The notes beneath the pieces are model-generated. The model did not search any database and was not told the origin of the DNA. It worked only from the letters and a program-made list of their open reading frames with translations. Below are positions 9,843 to 19,140 of a stretch of DNA of 64,000 nucleotides, piece after piece. The stretch covers positions 49,237 through 113,236 of the forward strand of contig CAKMZV010000003.1 in NCBI GenBank assembly GCA_929200535.1, read 5' to 3'. Every line of letters starts with the position of its first letter. Positions within the stretch are counted from its first letter, which is position 1. Source of the stretch: an uncultured Gammaproteobacteria bacterium. Its GTDB lineage: Bacteria; Pseudomonadota; Gammaproteobacteria; CAKMZV01. The position numbers and the translations under genes are program-made.

Positions 9843-10462
9843 TTACGATTATTGATTACGGTTTAGGCAATATTCAGGCATTTTTAAATATCTATAAAGA
9901 GTTGCACGTACCTGCACAAGTTGCTAGGAACAAGGATGACTTAGAAGGTGCTAGCAAGTTGATTTTACCTGGCGTTGGGCATTTTGACTATGCAATGCAG
10001 AAGTTTAACACTTCTGGCATGCGAGAAGAGATTGAAAGGCTTGTACTAAAGAATAAAGTTACTACACTGGGTATTTGCGTGGGTATGCAAATGATGGCAG
10101 ATTTTAGTGAAGAAGGCGTTGAAACTGGATTAGGCTGGATTAAAGGGACTATCAAGAATCTCAAAGCAATTTTAAAAAATAAAGATGAACACAATTTACC
10201 ACTCCCTCATATGGGATGGAATAAAGTAACATCAAATCATAAACGCTTATTTAATAACCTTAACTCTAATGATTTAGAATTTTACTTTTTACATTCGTAT
10301 TACTTTGATTGTACTTCTAAAAAAAATTATATTGCGAATACGAGATATGGTTCAAATTTTTGTTGTGCTGTAAATAGTGAAAATATCTTTGGTGTACAAT
10401 TTCACCCAGAAAAAAGTCATCATTTTGGTGTTCAATTGCTTAAAAATTTTTCAGAATTATAG
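9839..10462 (+). CDS. wbuY: HisH-like glutamine amidotransferase subunit (WbuY)
   Basis: Class I glutaminase of 207 residues. The nucleophile Cys lies in LGICVGMQMM and the His/Glu pair in VQFHPEKS; the family GVGHFDYAM segment is also present. In sugar-amidination cassettes this subunit supplies ammonia through its HisF-like partner to the PP-loop enzyme upstream, instead of acting in histidine synthesis. Position directly between wbuX and wbuZ homologues, with no other his genes, supports this role. Confidence 0.9.
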   Translation: MITIIDYGLGNIQAFLNIYKELHVPAQVARNKDDLEGASKLILPGVGHFDYAMQKFNTSGMREEIERLVLKNKVTTLGICVGMQMMADFSEEGVETGLGWIKGTIKNLKAILKNKDEHNLPLPHMGWNKVTSNHKRLFNNLNSNDLEFYFLHSYYFDCTSKKNYIANTRYGSNFCCAVNSENIFGVQFHPEKSHHFGVQLLKNFSEL

Positions 10463-10466
10463 ATAT

Positions 10467-11237
10467 ATGCTAAGAGCAAGAGTGACGCCATGTTTATTGG
10501 TACAAGATGGCGGATTAGTAAAGACTACTAAGTTTCAAGACGCTAAATATATCGGAGATCCAATTAATGCAGTAAGAATTTTCAATGAGAAAAAAGCAGA
10601 TGAACTAATTGTTTTAGATATACATGCTAGTGCAAATAACGCAGAACCAGATTATAAGATGATTAAACATCTTGCCAAAGAATGTCGCATGCCATTATGC
10701 TATGGAGGTGGTATTAAAACTCTATCGCATGTTGAAAAAATTATCGCCTTAGGAGTAGAAAAGGTTGCTTTAAGCTCTATTGTGCTTGAGCAGCCTAATC
10801 TCATTATCGAAATCGCTAATAAGGTTGGGCGGCAAAGTGTTGTTGTGGTTTTAGATATTAAGAAAAAAGCGTTATCTAATAGTTACACCATTTGGACACT
10901 AAACGGAAAACACAACACGAAGAAAAACGTAATTGATATTATACAAAAAGTCCAAAATTTAGGTATCGGTGAAATTATTTTAAATTTCATTGATTTTGAT
11001 GGTACTGAATCTGGCTATCCTATTAAAGTCATTCAGCAACTAAAGAGCTACATCCAAGTCCCTCTAACTATATTAGGAGGAGCTAAATCTCTTGAAGATA
11101 TGGGTAGTGCAATAAAACAGTGTGGATTAATGGGTGTTGCTGCAGGTAGCTTATTTGTTTTTAAAGGGAAGTATCGTGCAGTCTTGATTAATTACCCTAA
11201 CCAGCAACAAAAAGAAAAATTCATATATGGAAAATAA
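10467..11237 (+). CDS. wbuZ: HisF-like cyclase subunit (WbuZ)
   Basis: TIM-barrel protein of 256 residues beginning MLRARVTPCLLVQDGGLVKT, which is the HisF-type start. The ATG at 10467 is 4 bp after the upstream stop; the ORF-track start at 10377 lies inside wbuY in another frame and is rejected. Phosphate-binding glycines appear in YGGGIKTL and LGGAKSLEDM. It partners the HisH-like protein to channel ammonia. Its 3' end overlaps fnlA by 11 bp, so the amidination and FucNAc genes are coupled. Confidence 0.9.
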   Translation: MLRARVTPCLLVQDGGLVKTTKFQDAKYIGDPINAVRIFNEKKADELIVLDIHASANNAEPDYKMIKHLAKECRMPLCYGGGIKTLSHVEKIIALGVEKVALSSIVLEQPNLIIEIANKVGRQSVVVVLDIKKKALSNSYTIWTLNGKHNTKKNVIDIIQKVQNLGIGEIILNFIDFDGTESGYPIKVIQQLKSYIQVPLTILGGAKSLEDMGSAIKQCGLMGVAAGSLFVFKGKYRAVLINYPNQQQKEKFIYGK

Positions 11238-12270
11238 CGTTTTTAAAAATAAAACTTTATTAATCACTGGTGGTACTGGGTCTTTTGGCAATGCTGTATT
11301 AAAACGCTTTCTTAATACAGATATAACTCAAATACGTATCTTTAGTCGTGATGAAAAGAAGCAAGACGATATGCGTCGCAAATATGCTGATAATCGCCTC
11401 CAATTTTTTATTGGTGATGTAAGAGACTATGAGTCTATAATAAATGCCATCAGAGGGGTTGATTATGTTTTTCATTCAGCGGCTTTAAAACAAGTACCAT
11501 CATGTGAATTCCATCCAATTGAAGCTGTAAAAACAAATATATTGGGAACAGAAAATGTATTAACTGCAGCTATTAATACTCAGGTAAAACGAGTGGTTTG
11601 TTTAAGCACAGATAAAGCAGTTTATCCAATAAATGCCATGGGGATATCAAAAGCGATGATGGAAAAAATTGTAGTTGCAAAAGCACGGCAAGGTGGAAAA
11701 CAGACAGTAATATGTGGAACTCGCTATGGCAATGTTATGGCATCTCGAGGCTCTGTCATTCCTCTTTTTTTAGAGTTAATATGTCAAAACAAACCCTTGA
11801 CCTTAACAGATCCATATATGACGCGTTTTATGATGACCTTGGAGGACGCTGTAAATTTAGTTTTATTTGCTTTTGAAAATGGAAAGGGCGGGGATATTTT
11901 TGTACAAAAAGCTCCCGCCGCAACCATTAAAATCTTAGCACAAGCTTTATGCGAAATCATGGATAAACGAAATTATCCAAACCAAATCATAGGTACTAGG
12001 CACGGAGAAAAAAAGTATGAGTCCCTCTTATCAAGAGAAGAGATGACATACGCCAAGGATATGGGAGAATACTATAAAATCCCTCCTGATTTAAGAGATT
12101 TAAATTACTCTAAATATATTGATTCAGGAGAAGAAAGTATTACTAATTCTAATGAATATAATTCTGATAATACCAGACAATTAAATATTGAAGAAATGAA
12201 GCTTTTACTGAATAAATTAAATTTTATCAAGGCAGCTAAAAAAGGTGAATTTCTTGATCCTGAAAGCTAA
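11227..12270 (+). CDS. fnlA: UDP-GlcNAc 4,6-dehydratase/5-epimerase (FnlA/CapE/WbjB)
   Basis: First enzyme of UDP-N-acetyl-L-fucosamine synthesis. It is an extended SDR of 347 residues with the Rossmann motif TGGTGSFG near residue 14 and the catalytic region LSTDKAVYPINAMGISK, where Met replaces the usual Tyr as in this dehydratase family. GTRHGEKKYESL is a family-typical C-terminal segment. It heads a three-gene fnlABC run with spacings of 3-4 bp. Confidence 0.92.
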   Translation: MENNVFKNKTLLITGGTGSFGNAVLKRFLNTDITQIRIFSRDEKKQDDMRRKYADNRLQFFIGDVRDYESIINAIRGVDYVFHSAALKQVPSCEFHPIEAVKTNILGTENVLTAAINTQVKRVVCLSTDKAVYPINAMGISKAMMEKIVVAKARQGGKQTVICGTRYGNVMASRGSVIPLFLELICQNKPLTLTDPYMTRFMMTLEDAVNLVLFAFENGKGGDIFVQKAPAATIKILAQALCEIMDKRNYPNQIIGTRHGEKKYESLLSREEMTYAKDMGEYYKIPPDLRDLNYSKYIDSGEESITNSNEYNSDNTRQLNIEEMKLLLNKLNFIKAAKKGEFLDPES

Positions 12271-12273
12271 AAA

Positions 12274-13377
12274 ATGAAAATATTAGTCACAGGTGCTGAA
12301 GGATTTATTGGCAAAAATTTAATTATTAAACTCAATGAGTTGGGGATAGAGTTCAATCAATATACTCGTTCTAACTCCCCACAAGATTTGCCATATTTAC
12401 TTGAAAACACTAAATGCGTGGTACATTTGGCTGGCGAAAATAGACCTTTAAAAAAGGAAAAATTTGATATTGTAAATGCTGGATTAACCGAATCACTTTG
12501 TGAAGCGATTCGTATAAAAGAACGCAAAATTCCTATTATTTTTTCTTCTTCCTCGCAAGCAATACTTGACAATGCTTATGGGGAAAGTAAATTAAAAGCC
12601 GAAACGATTATACGAAAGCTTAGTGCACAAATTAAAAACCAAGTATATATTTACCGTTTACCAGGGGTATTTGGCAAGTGGTGTAAGCCAAATTATAATT
12701 CTGTTGTCGCTACATTTTGCCATAATATTAGCCACAATCTACCCATTAAAGTAAATGATACTTCTGTAGAATTAGAGTTAGTCTATATAGATGATGTCAT
12801 CTCAGAATTTATTTCTATTATTCAAGGAGAGAAGAAGCATTGTAAAAATTTAACTCTTCAACCAAGTTATAAAATAACTCTTGGTGATTTAGCCAATCAA
12901 ATAAAACACTTTCGCGAAAGCAGAACTTCCCTTGTATCAGAAAAAGTGGGGACAGGATTAATTAGAAAACTTTACTCAACCTATCTTAGTTATTTGCCTC
13001 CAGAGCAATTTTCTTATCCTATATTAACTCACAGGGATGCGAGGGGAATGTTTGCGGAAGTTTTAAAAACAAAAGATAGTGGGCAATTTTCATTTTTCAC
13101 TGCAGATGTGGGGGTAACTCGAGGAGGACATTATCACCATACTAAAACTGAAAAGTTTTTAGTTTTACAAGGGACTGTACAGTTTAATTTTAAGCATATT
13201 GTTTCAGGAAAAACATATAAAATCATCACTTCATCAACTAAATTGGAAATTGTTGAAACTCCCCCAGGTTGGTCTCATAGTATTACTAATATTAGCACTC
13301 AAGAAATAATTGTTATGCTTTGGGCTAATGAAATATTTGATCCAAATACTCCTGACACAATTTCCTACAAGATATAA
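12274..13377 (+). CDS. fnlB: Bifunctional epimerase/reductase with C-terminal cupin (FnlB/CapF/WbjC)
   Basis: Second enzyme of UDP-L-FucNAc synthesis, 367 residues. The N-terminal SDR domain starts with VTGAEGFIGKNL and has the short YGESK catalytic pair. The C-terminal cupin domain from about residue 245 contains GGHYHHTKTEKF, the metal-binding histidines expected for CapF. This SDR plus cupin order is diagnostic. It catalyses C3 epimerisation and then C4 reduction to the L-talo intermediate. Confidence 0.92.
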   Translation: MKILVTGAEGFIGKNLIIKLNELGIEFNQYTRSNSPQDLPYLLENTKCVVHLAGENRPLKKEKFDIVNAGLTESLCEAIRIKERKIPIIFSSSSQAILDNAYGESKLKAETIIRKLSAQIKNQVYIYRLPGVFGKWCKPNYNSVVATFCHNISHNLPIKVNDTSVELELVYIDDVISEFISIIQGEKKHCKNLTLQPSYKITLGDLANQIKHFRESRTSLVSEKVGTGLIRKLYSTYLSYLPPEQFSYPILTHRDARGMFAEVLKTKDSGQFSFFTADVGVTRGGHYHHTKTEKFLVLQGTVQFNFKHIVSGKTYKIITSSTKLEIVETPPGWSHSITNISTQEIIVMLWANEIFDPNTPDTISYKI

Positions 13378-13381
13378 AAAA

Positions 13382-14512
13382 ATGAAAAAGATAAAAGTTG
13401 CCACGATTGTCGGAACTCGACCAGAAATAATTCGCCTATCGTGCGTCATTAAAAAATTAGACCAATACTGCGAACATATACTCATTCACACAGGACAAAA
13501 CTATGATTATGAATTAAATGAAATATTTTTTAATGATTTAGATATTCGGAAGCCTGATTATTTTTTAGATGCTGCTGGATTAAGTAGTGCCGAAACAATT
13601 GGTAATGTCATTATTAAAGTTGATAAAGTGCTGGAAAAAATCAAGCCAGAGGCTGTGCTTGTATTAGGAGATACAAATAGTTGTATGGCAGTATTACCAG
13701 CTAAACGTAGAAAAATTCCTACTTTTCATATGGAAGCAGGCAATCGTTGTTTTGACCAACGTGTTCCAGAAGAAATTAATCGACGTTTGGTAGATCATAT
13801 GGCAGATATTAACCTCACCTATAGCAACATTGCTCGAAGTTATTTATTAGCAGAAGGATTACCTGCCGATATGATCATCAAAACTGGGAGTCCCATGCTT
13901 GAAGTCCTGAATACCTACCTTCAAGGAATAGATGCCTCCGATATATTAACACATTTAAATTTAAAAAAATATGACTTTTTTGTCGTGAGCGCTCACCGCG
14001 AAGAAAATATCAACTCTGATGAAAATTTTTCAAATTTGATAACAACACTCAATCATATTGCTACAACCTATCAAAAACCAATTATCATATCAACACATCC
14101 TCGTACTCAAAAACGTATTGACTCTCTCTCTCTCAAATTAAATTCCTTAATTAGATTACTAAAACCTCTAGGTTTTAAAGATTATAATAAATTACAAATT
14201 TCAGCTAAAGCTGTGTTATCAGATAGTGGCACTATCAATGAAGAATCCTCTATTTTAAATTTCCCAGCTTTAAACCTTCGTGAAGCACATGAGCGTCCAG
14301 AAGGTATGGAGGAAGCTGCCGTTATTTTAACTGGGCTAAAAAAAGAAAGAATTATGCAAGCTTTGGAGATTATTCATAAGCAACCCAGAGGAAATCAGAG
14401 ATTAATACGTCAAGTTTATGATTACACATCACCTAATGTGTCTGATAAAATAGTACGATTAATTCATAGTTATACAGACTATGTAAATCGTATTGTCTGG
14501 AAGAAATTTTAA
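13382..14512 (+). CDS. fnlC: UDP-N-acetyl-L-talosamine 2-epimerase (FnlC/CapG/WbjD)
   Basis: Non-hydrolysing sugar 2-epimerase of the WecB fold, 376 residues from ATG 13382. The ORF-track start at 13310 lies inside fnlB and is rejected because the family begins MKKIKVATIVGTRPE. Further family segments are HTGQNYD, GDTNS, HMEAGNRCFD, PEEINRR and SDSGTINEE. It completes UDP-L-FucNAc, which the adjacent wbuXYZ products could convert to the acetamidino sugar L-FucNAm. Confidence 0.92.
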   Translation: MKKIKVATIVGTRPEIIRLSCVIKKLDQYCEHILIHTGQNYDYELNEIFFNDLDIRKPDYFLDAAGLSSAETIGNVIIKVDKVLEKIKPEAVLVLGDTNSCMAVLPAKRRKIPTFHMEAGNRCFDQRVPEEINRRLVDHMADINLTYSNIARSYLLAEGLPADMIIKTGSPMLEVLNTYLQGIDASDILTHLNLKKYDFFVVSAHREENINSDENFSNLITTLNHIATTYQKPIIISTHPRTQKRIDSLSLKLNSLIRLLKPLGFKDYNKLQISAKAVLSDSGTINEESSILNFPALNLREAHERPEGMEEAAVILTGLKKERIMQALEIIHKQPRGNQRLIRQVYDYTSPNVSDKIVRLIHSYTDYVNRIVWKKF

Positions 14513-14513
14513 T

Positions 14514-15701
14514 ATGCTATTCAAACTAAAGAGATACGATTTTGCTATTGTGCATCGTAATTTTTGGCCAAAAAGTGACATTATAGGCGAAGCACTACTT
14601 CAATTAGCCGAAAAATCCCAAAAAAATGGAAAAAAAGTAGCTGTTATTACACAATCTTATAGTAATTTACATCAAACTTTGGAAGAAAAAAATAGAGGTA
14701 ATAATATTCTTTTTAAAGTGAGCAAATTAAGAAGTGATTCCTCCACCAAGCTAATATATCGTATCATTGATATGATAATATTCACACTTTGGACATTTTT
14801 CAACTTGCTTTTAATCCGCCCTAAAAAAATATATATATCAACGGACCCTCCCTTATTGATTCCATTTATAGTATGTCTATACTCCAAACTATTTAAATGC
14901 TCATATACTTATCACCTACAAGACATACACCCTGAAATAACAAATACAATCACCAAGATAAATCCTCTACTTTTTAATCTCCTAAAAAAAATTGATAACT
15001 TTGTCGTTTGTAATGCAAGCAACGTTATTACCATCACAAAAATAATGAAACAGGAAATTTTTCAAAGATTAGAGCATGAGATTAAGATTTATCTAATAGA
15101 CAATCCCACAACTGCTATTATAAAAGCAGAAAAATCTATTTCTCAAAAAATCAATGGGTTTGTTTTTTCAGGGAATGCGGGGAGATTGCAACAAATCCCA
15201 CTACTTTTAAAAAGCATTGAAAAATATAAAAACCAAGGCGGAAAATTGCCATTCATATTTATTGGAGGTGGAATATATTCCGATGATATAAAATTATTAG
15301 CTAGGAAATATGAGGATGTAGAATTTAAAGGCAAAATGAGTTCTATAGAAGCGAACTCTCTCACTATTCAATATACATGGGCGTTGTTACCAATAGAAGA
15401 TGCCGTTACAAAGTATGCATTCCCCTGTAAAACTTCTTCATACCTTTCCTGTAGAATGAATATTTTGTCTATTTGTTCACAAGATACAAGTGTCGCTCAA
15501 TGGGTTTTAAAAAACAACTTTGGAATAAATGCACAACCAAATACTCAGGAATTGGTGAAAACATTTTTTAAAATAGAAGACGGTATAACAATAAACAAAC
15601 CAAATATGAATTCATACGATTTTTCCATTGAAACATATGTTGAAAAAATATTTCATATCATCTACGAAAATAATGAAAATTACTATGAAAAAAATATTTG
15701 A
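14514..15701 (+). CDS. wbuB: GT4-family transferase, probable L-fucosaminyl transferase (WbuB-like)
   Basis: Glycosyltransferase of 395 residues from ATG 14514; the TTG at 14493 is less likely because it overlaps fnlC. The N-terminal RNFWPKSD and the STDPPLL and TYHLQDIHPE segments resemble WbuB-type transferases that follow fnlABC in O-antigen clusters. Position directly after the FucNAc genes supports transfer of L-FucNAc or L-FucNAm. The last 17 bp overlap the next gene's start. Confidence 0.78.
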   Translation: MLFKLKRYDFAIVHRNFWPKSDIIGEALLQLAEKSQKNGKKVAVITQSYSNLHQTLEEKNRGNNILFKVSKLRSDSSTKLIYRIIDMIIFTLWTFFNLLLIRPKKIYISTDPPLLIPFIVCLYSKLFKCSYTYHLQDIHPEITNTITKINPLLFNLLKKIDNFVVCNASNVITITKIMKQEIFQRLEHEIKIYLIDNPTTAIIKAEKSISQKINGFVFSGNAGRLQQIPLLLKSIEKYKNQGGKLPFIFIGGGIYSDDIKLLARKYEDVEFKGKMSSIEANSLTIQYTWALLPIEDAVTKYAFPCKTSSYLSCRMNILSICSQDTSVAQWVLKNNFGINAQPNTQELVKTFFKIEDGITINKPNMNSYDFSIETYVEKIFHIIYENNENYYEKNI

Positions 15702-16278
15702 TCTAACGATAGTTTTTACGACTTCTTTGTTAGTTTTACCAATATGCATTTTGATTGCAGTAATTATAAAATTTAAATTAGGATCCCCTGTATTATTTAT
15801 ACAAGTTCGTCCTGGATTAAATGCAAAAAAATTCCGTTTACTTAAGTTTAGGACAATGACCAATAAACAAGATATAAATGGAATTTTATTGCCTGATGCA
15901 GATAGGTTAACCAAATTTGGCAAATTTTTACGTTCAACAAGCTTAGATGAATTGCCCAGTCTGTTAAACGTATTAAAAGGAGATATGAGTTTAATAGGAC
16001 CGCGACCATTGCTAGTAGAATATTTACCTTTATATTCAGAAAAGCAAGCGAGAAGACATGAAGTTAAACCTGGTGTCACGGGCTGGGCTCAAGTTAATGG
16101 CCGCAATGTAATAAGCTGGGAAGAGAAATTTGAATTGGATATTTGGTATGTCGATAATCAATCTATTTGGCTAGATATCAAAATATTATGGTTAACTGTA
16201 AAGACGGTGATTTTGCGTGATGGAATTAATCAAAAAAATAATGCCACTATGCCTATATTTAAAGGTTCTAAACAATGA
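15685..16278 (+). CDS. PglC-type initiating sugar-1-phosphate transferase
   Basis: Small monotopic phosphoglycosyl transferase, 197 residues from ATG 15685 (15673 is an alternative; the ORF-track start at 15628 lies inside the upstream gene). One hydrophobic segment (about residues 8-28) is followed by the catalytic domain with KFRTM, STSLDELPSLLNVLKGDMS, LIGPRP and KPGVTGWAQVNGRN. It loads the first sugar-1-phosphate onto undecaprenyl phosphate. Its short form and the neighbouring PglE- and PglF-like genes suggest a 4-amino-4,6-dideoxy sugar substrate. Confidence 0.9.
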   Translation: MKKIFDLTIVFTTSLLVLPICILIAVIIKFKLGSPVLFIQVRPGLNAKKFRLLKFRTMTNKQDINGILLPDADRLTKFGKFLRSTSLDELPSLLNVLKGDMSLIGPRPLLVEYLPLYSEKQARRHEVKPGVTGWAQVNGRNVISWEEKFELDIWYVDNQSIWLDIKILWLTVKTVILRDGINQKNNATMPIFKGSKQ

Positions 16279-17240
16279 CTAATATACTTATCACATCGGC
16301 TGGAAGAAGAGTTGAGTTAGTTGAAGCTTTTCAGATAGAAGGACAAAAAATAGATAAAAACTTAAAAGTCATTTGTATTGATATAAAACCAAAATTATCA
16401 TCGGCCTGCCAAGCTGCAGATTTTTCTTTTCAATCACCAAAAGTCACCTGCCAAGAATATATAAGTTTTTTAAAGAAAATATGCGTCTCTCATTCAATCG
16501 CTTTGATTATTCCTACTCTTGATACAGAATTACTTATTCTATCAAAGCATAGAGAAGAATTTCTAAAACTTGGAGTCAATATAATAATATCTGATACGCT
16601 CTTAATTCAAACCTGTAGAAATAAAAATCATACTGCTAATTTGTTACATAAAATTGGTATTGAAACGCCTGTTATATACAATATTAATAATTTAAAATAT
16701 CCTTGTTTCGTAAAACCATATGACGGTAGTTGTAGCGTGGGAGCGTTTATATTGAATGACGAGTCTATGTTAACTGAAAATATATTGAAAAATCCAAAAA
16801 ACATGTTCATGGAACTTGTATCAAAAAATTATGATGAATACACAGTTGATATTTATTTTGACAAATTTGGAAAATTAAAATCATTAGTACCCAGATTAAG
16901 AATTGAAACTAGAGCTGGAGAGATAAGTAAAGGATTAACCTCTAAAGGGATTGTTTATGACTATTTAAAAGATAGGTTGCCTAACTTAGAAGGTGCTAAA
17001 GGCTGTATTACATTACAGTTATTTGTTAATTTACACGACGAATCATTTAAGGCTATTGAAATAAACCCTAGATTTGGAGGCGGTTATCCATTATCTTATT
17101 CTGCAGGTGCTAATTTTCCTAAAATGTTAATTCAAGAATATATTTTAAAAAAAACGGTCGATTTTATAGATAATTGGGAAGATAACCTTTTAATGTTAAG
17201 ATACGATTCAAAAATACTTATTCATGGTTATAAATCCTAA
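16275..17240 (+). CDS. ATP-grasp ligase in amino-sugar gene group
   Basis: 321 residues. The N-terminus NILITSAGRRVEL and the central FVKPYDGSCSVG and IEINPRFGGGYP are the PreATP-grasp and ATP-grasp signatures, with metal-binding Glu/Asn in the last. Such enzymes couple a carboxylate to an amine through an acyl phosphate. Between an initiating transferase and a 4-amino-sugar aminotransferase, attachment of an amino acid or other acyl group to the 4-amino sugar is a reasonable inference, and it would replace the missing PglD-type acetyltransferase. It overlaps both neighbours by a few bases. Confidence 0.78.
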   Translation: MTNILITSAGRRVELVEAFQIEGQKIDKNLKVICIDIKPKLSSACQAADFSFQSPKVTCQEYISFLKKICVSHSIALIIPTLDTELLILSKHREEFLKLGVNIIISDTLLIQTCRNKNHTANLLHKIGIETPVIYNINNLKYPCFVKPYDGSCSVGAFILNDESMLTENILKNPKNMFMELVSKNYDEYTVDIYFDKFGKLKSLVPRLRIETRAGEISKGLTSKGIVYDYLKDRLPNLEGAKGCITLQLFVNLHDESFKAIEINPRFGGGYPLSYSAGANFPKMLIQEYILKKTVDFIDNWEDNLLMLRYDSKILIHGYKS

Positions 17241-17886
17241 AAATACTTGTCTTGTTTTAGATTTAGATGATACTTTATATAAAGAGTATGACTATCAAAC
17301 ATCAGGTTTAAAATATATAGAAGAGCAGGTGTTTAAATTATATAATGTTAATTTGAAAGGGCAATTATTAAGACTGAGAGAACAAAAAGTACAAGATATT
17401 TTTCTAGAGCTCACTAAGATATTAAATATACCTCCTTCAACAAAAGCTTCTTTTCTTGCAATGTATCGTTATCATCGTCCAGATATCAAGCTATCCACAG
17501 ATACAAAAAAATTTCTCAAATCAGTATTAAGTGATTTTAAACAAGTGGTCATCCTAACAGATGGGAGAGCTGTTAGTCAACGATTAAAGTTGGAGTCCTT
17601 AGGTTTAATGAAGATTCCTGTGTTCATATCTGAAGAATGGAACTCAGTAAAACCAGATAATAAAAGATTTGTTACTATTATGGAAAAATATAATACCTGC
17701 ACACAATTTTATTATATTGCAGATAATCCATCCAAAGATTTTATTGCTCCCAATGCTCTTGGTTGGCACTCTATATGTTTAAATGGTAGCCATTATAATA
17801 TTCATTCACAAAATATTAGTCGAGTTTCCAAAGAATACCTTCCTGACCATTATGTAAATTCCCTAAATGATATTTACACATGTTAA
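17224..17886 (+). CDS. HAD-family hydrolase
   Basis: 220 residues with HAD motif I DLDDTLY near residue 13, motif II in LTDGRA and a motif III/IV region with ADNPSKDF. It starts inside the last 17 bp of the ATP-grasp gene and overlaps the aminotransferase by 7 bp, so the three are translated together. The phosphorylated substrate is unknown; a role in the same amino-sugar branch is inferred from coupling only. Confidence 0.82.
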   Translation: MVINPKNTCLVLDLDDTLYKEYDYQTSGLKYIEEQVFKLYNVNLKGQLLRLREQKVQDIFLELTKILNIPPSTKASFLAMYRYHRPDIKLSTDTKKFLKSVLSDFKQVVILTDGRAVSQRLKLESLGLMKIPVFISEEWNSVKPDNKRFVTIMEKYNTCTQFYYIADNPSKDFIAPNALGWHSICLNGSHYNIHSQNISRVSKEYLPDHYVNSLNDIYTC

Positions 17887-19055
17887 ATACCAACTTCACA
17901 CCTTGGCCTTTATTTATGAATGAAGAATGCGATGCAGTTTCTCATATTTTGTTATCTAATAAGGTTAACTACTGGACTGGCAATGAATGTCGAGAATTTG
18001 AAAAAGAGTTTGCTATTTGGTCTACAACAAAATATGCAATTGCATTAAGCAATGGTACGGTGGCTTTAGAGCTAGCATTAAAAACATTAAATATAGGCGC
18101 TGGAGATGAGGTCATTATTACTTCTCGAACATTTATCGCTTCAGTTTCATCTATTGTTAATGCAAACGCTACTCCCATATTTGCTGATGTTAGTTTAGAA
18201 TCTCAAAATATAACACCTGAATCTATTCGTACGGTAATTACAAAAAAAACCAAAGCAATAATTTGTGTGCATTTAGCTGGATGGCCTTGTGAGATGGATG
18301 AAATAATGGAATTAGCTAATGAGCATGGTTTATATATTATTGAAGATTGTGCACAAGCTCATGGAGCTACATATAAGGGAAAATCTGTTGGTTCAATTGG
18401 GCATATTGGTTGTTGGAGCTTTTGTCAAGATAAAATTATGACAACTGGTGGTGAAGGAGGGATGGTGACCACTAATAATGAATTACTATGGCGTAAAATG
18501 TGGGCATACAAAGAGCATGGTAAAAGCTACGAGGCTGTTTATGAACGCGAACATCCCGAAGGATTTAAGTGGTTGCATGAATCCTTTGGAACCAATTGGC
18601 GTATGACTGAAATGCAAGCAGCTATTGGAAGAATTCAACTCAAAAAAATGCCTGATTGGCACGCTAAACGTCTAAAAAACGCAAATGCAATTTGGAGTAT
18701 TGCAAAACAATGTGAAAATTTGTACTCACCTAATATTCCTGATTATATTGAACATGCAGCTTATAAATGCTATGTTTTTCTTAGACTAAACCAAATTAAA
18801 AAAGGGTGGCATCGCGATAAAATCATTAAGGAAATAAATACTTTTGGAGTACCCTGTTATTCAGGTTCATGTTCGGAGGTTTATCTAGAAAAAGCATTTG
18901 ATAATACCTCATTTCGACCAAAAGAGAGATTACCTAATGCGAAAAAACTAGGTGAAATATCTTTAATGTTTTTAGTTCACCCAACACTTACAGAAGCTGA
19001 AATGCAGAAAACGACAGAGGTGGTTTATAGTATACTTACTAATGCCTTAGTTTAG
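17880..19055 (+). CDS. DegT/DnrJ/EryC1 sugar aminotransferase (PglE-like)
   Basis: PLP-dependent aminotransferase, 391 residues. ALSNGTVALELAL and EDCAQAHGA are cofactor-binding segments, and the Schiff-base Lys is in CQDKIMTTGGEGGM. It would aminate C4 of the UDP-4-keto-6-deoxy sugar made by the PglF-like dehydratase encoded next. Family length is normal. Regiospecificity and product stereochemistry cannot be set from sequence. Confidence 0.88.
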   Translation: MLNTNFTPWPLFMNEECDAVSHILLSNKVNYWTGNECREFEKEFAIWSTTKYAIALSNGTVALELALKTLNIGAGDEVIITSRTFIASVSSIVNANATPIFADVSLESQNITPESIRTVITKKTKAIICVHLAGWPCEMDEIMELANEHGLYIIEDCAQAHGATYKGKSVGSIGHIGCWSFCQDKIMTTGGEGGMVTTNNELLWRKMWAYKEHGKSYEAVYEREHPEGFKWLHESFGTNWRMTEMQAAIGRIQLKKMPDWHAKRLKNANAIWSIAKQCENLYSPNIPDYIEHAAYKCYVFLRLNQIKKGWHRDKIIKEINTFGVPCYSGSCSEVYLEKAFDNTSFRPKERLPNAKKLGEISLMFLVHPTLTEAEMQKTTEVVYSILTNALV

Positions 19056-19140
19056 CAAAAATATTAAATCTCATAAGAAAATTTTTGAACCTGAGCTACT
19101 CATTAATTTGAGAATTAAATTCACACTATAACAAGCTATT

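Noticed and set aside
15612-16079. 155-codon minus-strand ORF
   Set aside because: Lies entirely opposite the well-supported PglC-like transferase and has no motif of its own.
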